Shown here: positions 57,001 to 64,000 of the stretch, piece by piece | How the letters are laid out: every line of letters begins with the position of its first letter | Numbering within the stretch: the stretch's first letter is position 1 | From: Tillandsia leiboldiana | Taxonomy: Eukaryota; Streptophyta; Magnoliopsida; Poales; Bromeliaceae | Direction: 5' to 3' | Length of the DNA: 64,000 nucleotides | Assembly: GCA_029204045.2 (NCBI GenBank) | Contig: CM055065.1 | Span: forward strand, 14,549,061-14,613,060 | Position numbers and translations under genes: made by a program | Notes under the pieces: generated by a model | Databases searched by the model: none | What the model was told of the DNA's origin: nothing | Seen by the model: only the letters and a program-made list of their open reading frames with translations

Positions 57001-57953
57001 GAGTGTGCTTGAGCCTGACGTGGACGTCAGGGCTTAAAGGGGGGAAGAATGTGACACCCCCGGAATTTGGATTAGTCCTCTATATAAATGATATAATAGG
57101 ACTAAATCTCTAACCCAAGAGGAACATGAGAGTTAAGCGTGCTAGAGCTAGAGTAGTTGTAGGATGGGTGACCCCCTGGGAAGTGGGGCATCACAGTGGC
57201 GCCTCCCCCGGTCAAACGGGTAGGTGGCGCCCGCGAATAGCGGAGCGTCACCTGTCCTACACTAAGGTCGCGGTCACACGTGCGGGCAGGCGCCACTGCC
57301 ACGCACGCGCTCCGAGGCGGGGTCCCGCGCTTCCGTGCGCCGCGCCCGATGAGCCAGCCAACGACATGACGACACGTGTCCCCTGCACCCGGTCCACGCA
57401 CCCTACTTTGGGTTCCGTGGACCGCGCTGCGTGCACCGACCAACCGGGGGCTGCCACATGTCCACCCGCCTTGGTCCATCCACCGCCGCGCCAACTCTGT
57501 AGACCGCGCATCAAGAGCCCGCCAATCAGGCGGCGCCACGTGTCCATGCGCAAGGTCCGTGCACCCAGCCGCGCCTCTCTGTGGACCGAGCGCTGCGGAC
57601 CGGCCAATAACAGGCCGCCACGTGGCATGCCGGCGGTCCACGACCCCTCCCATGCACCAAAAGCCAGTAAAAACTTCCGGGAGTCCGTTTTTGGGCATCC
57701 GGACTCAGAATCAAACATGCAAATAGCCGTTTTTAAGCATTTTTCCGTGCTGAATCCAATTCCAACATCTGTTTGGCCAAAAACCTTTTTAAAATTTCGG
57801 CAAATGCAGCCGAAGGCCAAAACAGCTAAAGATATCACACAGGGTCCATCCATGGCATCCCTTTGATGCGCTATGGGCCAAATACACTAACACTAGGTGT
57901 TCTAAACAGTGGATTCACAGGAACAAGGGTGCATGGGAACCTGGGCCACCACA
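54079..57953 (-). repeat. Chromovirus 5' LTR with TRIM insertion (3875 bp)
   Basis: It starts TGTCACGCCCCGGGGTCG and ends GGGCCACCACA. Without the TRIM (56648-57195) and its duplicated GTGGC it is about the same length as the other LTR. TATA-like box at 56394-56388 on the minus strand. Confidence 0.92.
56648..57195 (+). mobile_element. TRIM A, second copy (548 bp)
   Basis: Left repeat 56648-56827, PBS TGGTATCAGAGCC at 56830-56842, a purine tract before 57050, and right repeat 57050-57195. The right repeat lacks about 30 bp after CTCTAACCC. TSD GTGGC at 56643-56647 and 57196-57200. Same family and orientation as 40372-41425. Confidence 0.92.
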
Positions 57954-57958
57954 CGCGA

Positions 57959-59935
57959 CATCGTCGATTTCGACCCGGATCGCACTGAGGATAGTGCAGG
58001 AGTAGCGAGAGTTGCTGACCGGTTGTTGTACTTCATCCAGTTCCATCCCCTGCAGATTTCGGGACCGAGCTTGGAGCCTTAGGAGGTCGAGAACTGGATT
58101 GCTGCTTTGGAAAAGTTATCTGAAGATTGTTCGTCCAGGAGAAGCATCAGGTGCATTTGGGGATGCACTTTTGGATAGGGACGCCGAGAGTTGGTGGCGT
58201 CGAGTTCGTTCCGATGGGCCACCGGGAGCGTGGTTGAGGACTTGGAGCGAGTTTCTACGATTGTTGAGCCGAGTACCCCATGTCACCCAGGATGAGGCCC
58301 AGAAAGTTGATTATGTTGAGAGGAGACTGCATCGAAACATCTCTGATTTGGGGCATACTCGGCGGGCGCCGACCTTAGATGCAGCGATTGTGCATGCTCG
58401 ATGGATTAACCGAGGGTCAGTGATCATGTCCGAGAGGGACGTAGAGCGAGGGACTAGCTCCAGAGAGAGGCGTTCAGTATCGTCTGATTTGAGACAGTCG
58501 AGTGGATTGAGGTTGCCATGATTCCAATCTCAGGGTCATGGGTCTCAGAGGAGATAGAGACCAGGAGGTTCTCGACAGTCGAGGCACCAGCAGTAGTGTC
58601 AGGATGAGAGCGTCTTTTGCGGTGGGCCGCATTCATCGCCATAGTGTGACCTCAGGCAGGGGCGATGGTTTTCTATTGGATAGTCAGGACATCTTCAGGC
58701 AGAATGTCCCAGGGTTGTGCTCATGGAATTATCGCTTGCGGCGGCACCCCCACTACCCCCCCCCCCCCCCCCCCCCCCCCCCTTTTTTTTGGATGAAGAG
58801 GTTCATCCAACTTATTGATAAGATGATAGAGCCGTGATGCCGAGGCAGATTGGGCAATGGCCACCAGCATCTAGTGGATGAGTTTATGTTGCCCGGTTGG
58901 AGGGCGCCCTGATAGTGGATTTCTTTATGGTCATCGGAGTTAGAGCATGGTTGAGGCCGACACCGCTTGTGTGTGTTTCAGTAGAGCAGGAGTAGCTTCG
59001 CGTGGGCCAGAGAGATGGACTGTTGGCTTGTGCACGTGAGGATCAGGTTCCTGATCACGTTTAGCACATGGATGAGTGTTGCCAGTCCTGCCAGTGCAGA
59101 TAGGACCTTGGATTTGACCCACTGAGTGTTAGTGCTACATCAGTTTAGAGATGTTGTTGTGAGGTTGGATAAGGATTGGCTATCCCAATTTTATGCTTTC
59201 ATAGATTGTGTCGAGAGGACAATGAACCTCCGTGGACCTGGTCAGGAGGAGTGTGTTTATAGAGGATGCTATAGCACGGCAGAGGTTGAGTCGTGGTCGT
59301 ATCGCCTTGCTAGCGACTGTAGAGGAGGTGCCTACGGCGGCACCGGGACTGAAGGATATCCTTATCGCCCGTGTGATCCTGGGTGTAAGTCTACTTAAGC
59401 TGATTTTGAAGCCGCCGTTTAGGGAGATTGAAATCGTGATGGTGTTTGACGTGGTTTTGGAAACCGCACAGATTTCGGCAGCACCTCTTGGAGTATCACC
59501 CGTGAGACTGAGAGAGAGAGCTGATAGCGCAGTTGCGAGATCGGATGGATTGAGAGGTCTGTGTTACCCTGTACCACGTCGTGGGAATACGACAGTAAGG
59601 ATCTGAGATTTTGATACTTAAGTTTGATGCCACACCGTTGATATACGGTGGTGATGCCATGCAGTTGGTACACGGCAGTGATGCCACGTTGTGGGTACGC
59701 ATCGGTGAGGGTTCTATGATGGTTCGAGCACAGACAGGTTTGGTTTGTATTTTGGCAGATGGCCTTTTGTGAAATTGATAGCATTATGGAACCATACGGC
59801 CGAGGGCTATGCCCGGATAGTGTTCAGGAACCAGTAGGGGCATTATGAGCTTTTAGCGAGGTCAAGTGGATTGACTAATGCCCTACCGACTTTAGGAATT
59901 GTGCTATTTCAGCTGTGTTTGGACGGGTTGGTGGT
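57959..59935 (+). pseudogene. gag, protease and RT remnants of the plus-strand gypsy element
   Basis: This resumes the element cut at 45494. gag-like sequence (WWRRVRSDGPPGAWLRTWSE; HVTQDEAQKVDYVERRLHRN) runs to about 58520. A pre-RT segment (DWLSQFYAFIDCVERTMNLR, about 59170-59230) and a diverged RT piece (GHYELL..GLTNA, about 59845-59930) follow, with frame changes and stops between them. A homopolymer of 27 C lies at 58756-58782. It is cut at 59936 by another LTR. Confidence 0.72.
58756..58790. repeat. Poly-C/T homopolymer
   Basis: 27 consecutive C then 8 T, inside the degenerate gypsy gag region. Confidence 0.85.
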
Positions 59936-60290
59936 TGTCACGCCCCGAGGGTCGAAACTGCGACCCGGGCTCGCCAACAGATCCGCCACCTATGCGGAAC
60001 CCCGCATAAGCGAAGCGTCCAACCTGCAAAGTACCATCTAACGACTAAACAGATATCAGAGCTGAAGAAAAACTGCTGTAATAAAAACCTGAATCACTGT
60101 ACAACTGAAAAATAAAGTACAATATCAATCTCCCAAAAATAATAATACAATAATCTGATCCACCGAAACTGTAATACAAGTAAAAGCCACCTATACAACA
60201 TCTATAAATCCAAAAAGAGAGATAACTAAAATAATAAAATACAACTGAGTACAGTGAAACCCACAATCCGGGTTGGTACATCTATCCCAC
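59936..60290 (-). repeat. Partial gypsy LTR head (fifth layer)
   Basis: It begins TGTCACGCCCCGAGGGTC and follows the same plan as the heads at 20656, 45499 and 54079 (CGCCAACAGATCCGCC, CAGATATCAGAGCTGAA). It stops at 60290 where another LTR-like sequence begins. Confidence 0.7.
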
Positions 60291-63200
60291 TGTAGGAATT
60301 GTAGTAACCATGATTTTGAAATCCAGAATTCAGGTTTAAATAATTTCCAGAATTATTTAAATAGCAAAAATTGGTAGATAGTAGTGCAACAGTGACCCTA
60401 AAATATCGACTTTTGATCGGGGTCTGATCTGGAAAATCCGAGGTCACCATTGCGATCGTCTCGTCGAAACATAGAAGTTTCATATTCATATGTTTTCGAT
60501 CCGACGGTCGGATCTTCCAGAAATCAGAAATCAAAAAGCGGGCCCCGCGACTTAAAGTGAATAGTAACCCTCGGTTTTTAATCCCTCGCTTTCACTAATG
60601 GCCGAACCACTATCTAGAGTTTTAACCTAGAGGTATGAGTAATGGATCCTAGCTATTTTCGACGTTCTGAGCGCAATGGCACTGACGGATTTCGCGTTTG
60701 GCGACCCGGGTGCATCGAAGTGCGTGCCACGCGCTATATTGAGTCGAACTTTATGGAACGACTTTTAATCCGGGCGTCGAACAAACCAAACAAACACGCT
60801 ACCTGACAGGTCTCGACGAGCCGGACGTCGTGGCGAAGTCCGCTTCGCAAAACGGCGACCGGATTGTCTCGAAATGCGTGAAAAGTGCTCCAAATGGACT
60901 AAATAGTAATGAAAACTTCACATTTTATGTGCCTAAGTGCTAGGGGCTTATAGGATAAGGTGTTGGGTGTAATTGTAACCTAATGAAGAAGCCTCGGATG
61001 CTAGGGTTTAGTGTGAACCCAACTTCAAGGTTTTTCCCAAAAGAATCTTGTATTAAACTCCAAGTTTGCCTCTTGGACTTCTTGAAACCGTTCCACTCAG
61101 GTGTCCTTTGGTTCCCTGCTGTCTTCAAAACCGAGCCCAAGTGGAGAGAAGCCAAAGAACCCAACACCATTAAAGGATAACCCGAGGGAGAGAGAGAGGA
61201 GAAGGGAACTTGAACCAAAGCTTCACCAAGCTTTCTCTGGGTTTTGGGAGGAGTTCCTGGTGCCTGGGCTTCCTCCTGATCAAGCCCGGAGTCCTGGACA
61301 CTCGAGAACACTAGCCACCATAGAGAGAGAGAACAAAGAAAGGTTGGGACCAAACGTTTTCAAGTTGAGTTTGGAGGGTCCCTGAGGTGTTCCAAGTACC
61401 TGTGGAGCATCTGGAGGTTGCTGAGGTTGCACGAAGAAGGAGGAAGAGAACCGGCTTCATCCCTTCTTCATCAACTTCGGCCAAGGTGAGGTTCTCTCAA
61501 ACCCCGGTTTGTGTTAGCCCGAGACCCCTAGCAGTAGGTTAGTTAGGATGTTGTGATGCTCTCTGCAAGGCCTGAGCTTCCCATGCACGTTGCATGGCCG
61601 GCGGGAGCAAGTTCTCGCCGGAAACCTAGCCGAGCTCCGTCGCATCATATCTCCGCAACCACTGAACCAAAGTGGGAAATAAAATGATGGACTTTTACTG
61701 TAGAGCCTAAGGATCATCTCCACCAAATTTGGTGGAGTTTGATCAAGCCAATTGATGGCAGAATGAAACCCTAATTTCGGGTTTTTCTTGCACTTGGCCG
61801 AGCTTTGTGCTCCGGCGCCGGCGAGCCCCTCCGCCGCCGGCCACATGCCCAGAAGTGCTCTTGGGACCGAGGGGAGTCCATCCATGCCATTGCATGCAAC
61901 CTATGCAGCCCAAATGGGGACCGGCCATGAATGGCCCGAGCTTGAAGCCATTAATGGCGGCCGGCCATCCGGCGACCTCCGACGGTGGGGTCAAGTCCAG
62001 ACCTTCCTAAAAGCTTGCTAGGAAGCTTGTGGTGCTGTTCCTTGCACCTTAAAATCAACCGTTGCAAAGTTGCCATTGTTGAAGATGAAGCTCAAACCGA
62101 GCTTTCTCCAGCCGCGCCGCCGCCGTGCCCTGTCGCCGGGCACGGGTCCAGGTGAGTTTGTTGTGTGTTTTAGCGTCCAAATGGCCAAGTGGTTGGGTCC
62201 CATATGCTTTGGTTGGATGGTCACGATTTTCAAAGCAAGCACACTTCATCTTCTTCGTTGCCCTGACCATTCCATCCATGCAATCTTGGCCCAGGCTTGC
62301 AGAGAAGGTAGAGGAAGTTATATAGATCATTTCCCTCCAAGTCTTATAGCATTTGGTTCAGTGTTTGCAGAGATCAACCTGGGATTGGTGGTTGTGTGAT
62401 TGTATGTAAATGATGCACACCATATGTTTGATAAAATGCTTCAATGAAGATTTAGTTGGAATTTGGCTTCGGTGTAAAAATGAAACTTGCTTCAAATGTT
62501 TCCCTGAGCTTTATGCTCACTCCAGATCAAATCAGATCTGTGTGGAATTGTGTTTGGAGCATTGTCGGTTTGTTAGAAAGCAAGGTCATGGATCTGTTGA
62601 TCCAGCAATGGCTGGGCTGCCAATAGGGCAAGCCCTGTGCTTTTTAAGGCATATTGAACATACACCTAAAGCAGAATTTTGATTGGATTAATAGAATTTA
62701 AGTTATAGTGAAATCAACCTCTAAATGAATAGTTTGGCCCAAAGTTTATTTCGGGCTGTTTGCAAAGCCGCGACAGTGAGTTCTTGACTAATTTGGGGTC
62801 ACTAGACGCGATGCTCGCGTTAGATTTGGGTTTCGATGATCCGGAGAAACAAAAATTCATTTTGGCTAGGTTGGAAGAATATTTTATGGCCCGAAGTTTT
62901 CCTCGGGTCCCGTGCTGCCGCAAATTGGTGAGCACGGTGTTCAGCAAGATAAATGTCACCTGCTGGAAGTGACGGTTCGTTAAAATGAATCTCCAGTTGA
63001 AAGAACGAGCAAAAATAGTGCCCAAACTGGCACTAAAAGTGAAAATTTAAAAGCCCTAGGGGTCTAGATGCAAAAGTCACATCATATACTGGTTAGTAAG
63101 TTGATTCCTGAACCTTAATTCACATTCAGGGTTATTCGGTAGCATCTGGTGTGCTGAGCGTACGGTTGGTTCAGTTTGGCCGCCTGCATTATATCAGGTG

Positions 63201-64000
63201 GGTTTATCTTCGGTCCGGGCTTTATCATTTCGGCCCTCTGTGTACGGTATTGGTTGGACCCCTGTTTTTGGTTAACCTGGATATAATTGAGCCTATCTGC
63301 CTTTGATTGAGTTATATTACTGTTTGTTGCTTTGCCTGATTGGTCATTACCTAGTTTGCACATTTATACTTGATTATCAGTATCTATATCCTGATTCATG
63401 TTCTAGTTGTGGTTGATAATTATTCCTGCCTATGAGTTGAGATTCAGTTGATTCTGATATTGCATCCTCGATTGGATTAGTTGATAATTATTCCTGCATA
63501 TGAGTTGAGATTCAGTTGATTCTGACATTGCATCGTTGATCGGATTGTTTCGGCTTGTTGTTCACCCGTTATGTTGCTAAATACATGATTTTATTAAATA
63601 AATGATTTTACCGAGCTTCGTAGGGTCGCCTGAGTCTGTTCTTGTTTGATAGGACAAAGGCATTGCTCTTCGAAGTTTGGACCTAGAACTTGTTTTCAAA
63701 ATGTTTTCTCAAAAACATCATGTGTTTAGTTGTATGATCGATTTGTAGTTAATTTCCATGTTAGTACTTGTTCGTGATTATTGCAATATCTGATATATCA
63801 GTTCCCCTGATTGTTCCTGGATCATTATAGTTGCTGTTGTTCTTGCATGTGATTGAGATGATATTCTGATATGGTATTATTGCTGAATCCCAAAAGGGAT
63901 AGTTCCCGGCTTATTGCCGATTACCCGGTCAGAGGACCGTGAGCTTGAGCATTCGCATGATTTATCGCCCGCACTGCTGTACTTCACGAACATCAGCGGA
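60291..64000 (+). repeat. Plus-strand gypsy LTR-like sequence, runs off the window
   Basis: It starts TGTAGGAATTGTAG. No ORF with recognisable protein domains is present across 3.7 kb, and the region has the mixed AT-rich, GC-rich and CT-rich texture of the other LTRs here. Near 63900-63950 it has CCGATTACCCGGTCAGAGGA, similar to the reverse of the 26355-26600 array in a minus-strand LTR. The call as LTR is an inference. A 68-bp tandem duplication (63413-63480 and 63481-63547) lies near the right end. Confidence 0.5.

Larger units (their letters stand above)
45499..57953 (-). mobile_element. Ty3/gypsy chromovirus, full length (12,455 bp)
   Basis: Both LTRs, PBS, polypurine tract and a 5-bp TSD CGCGA (45494-45498 and 57954-57958) are present. 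The order is gag, protease, RT, RNase H, integrase, chromodomain. The chromodomain after integrase and the GPY-like region put it among plant chromoviruses, probably Tekay/Del type. The LTRs are very similar once the TRIM in the right one is removed, so it is a young insertion. gag-pol is broken only by in-frame stops. Confidence 0.94.
41784..59935 (+). mobile_element. Plus-strand gypsy element (fourth layer), interrupted and 3'-truncated
   Basis: The LTR is 41784-44973, the primer-binding site 44982-44994, and gag starts near 45271. The element is interrupted by the gypsy element at 45499-57953. gag, protease and RT remnants resume at 57959 and end at 59935, where another LTR begins. The proof of continuity is the CGCGA duplication on either side of the inserted element. 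Confidence 0.82.

Noticed and set aside
60940..62682. A host gene in the last 4 kb
   Set aside because: Short ORFs in both strands without domains; texture matches the retrotransposon LTRs.

Overview
This is plant nuclear DNA: an AT-rich intergenic background, spliced genes with typical plant introns, MITEs, a Mutator element, and layers of nested Ty1/copia and Ty3/gypsy retrotransposons. The host is an angiosperm, perhaps a monocot, but the sequence does not fix the species. All boundaries were read by eye; no alignment program or database was used.

Layout. 1-3848: intergenic DNA with MITEs, palindromes and microsatellites. 3849-10528: a 6.68-kb Mutator-like element (MULE) with a perfect 9-bp target-site duplication. 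It carries a broken MURA-type transposase and a captured plant mobile domain (PMD) gene, and its ends contain arrays of small palindromes. 10538-11530: intergenic DNA with two more MITEs. 11550-about 19300 (minus strand): the one clear host gene, an ortholog of the circadian regulator TIME FOR COFFEE (TIC). I reconstruct it as 12 coding exons encoding 1678 aa, with all splice phases consistent. 19300-20655: its upstream flank.

From 20656 to the right edge the window is a stack of retrotransposons. A gypsy LTR (20656-22569, itself carrying a Tourist-like element) was split by a second gypsy LTR (22570). That element's pol was split by a third gypsy element (25368). The third element's LTR was split by a 10.87-kb copia element (27808-38679, TSD AATGA), and its integrase by a TRIM (40372-41425) that itself holds an inverted TRIM (40840-41312). 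At 41784 a fourth gypsy element begins on the plus strand. Its gag is interrupted by a 12.46-kb gypsy chromovirus (45499-57953, TSD CGCGA), one of whose LTRs carries another TRIM copy (56648-57195). Two more gypsy LTRs (59936 and 60291) follow to the window edge.

Most notable: (i) the PMD-carrying MULE with palindromic subterminal arrays; (ii) a third ORF in the copia element (29810-31261) that seems to have its own upstream repeat cluster, leader and leader intron, with several polypurine-like tracts around it; (iii) nested TRIMs with exact TSDs; (iv) 82-bp-phased G-box arrays in the gypsy LTR promoter; (v) a 12.5-kb gypsy element whose gag-pol lies in one frame and is broken only by five stop codons.
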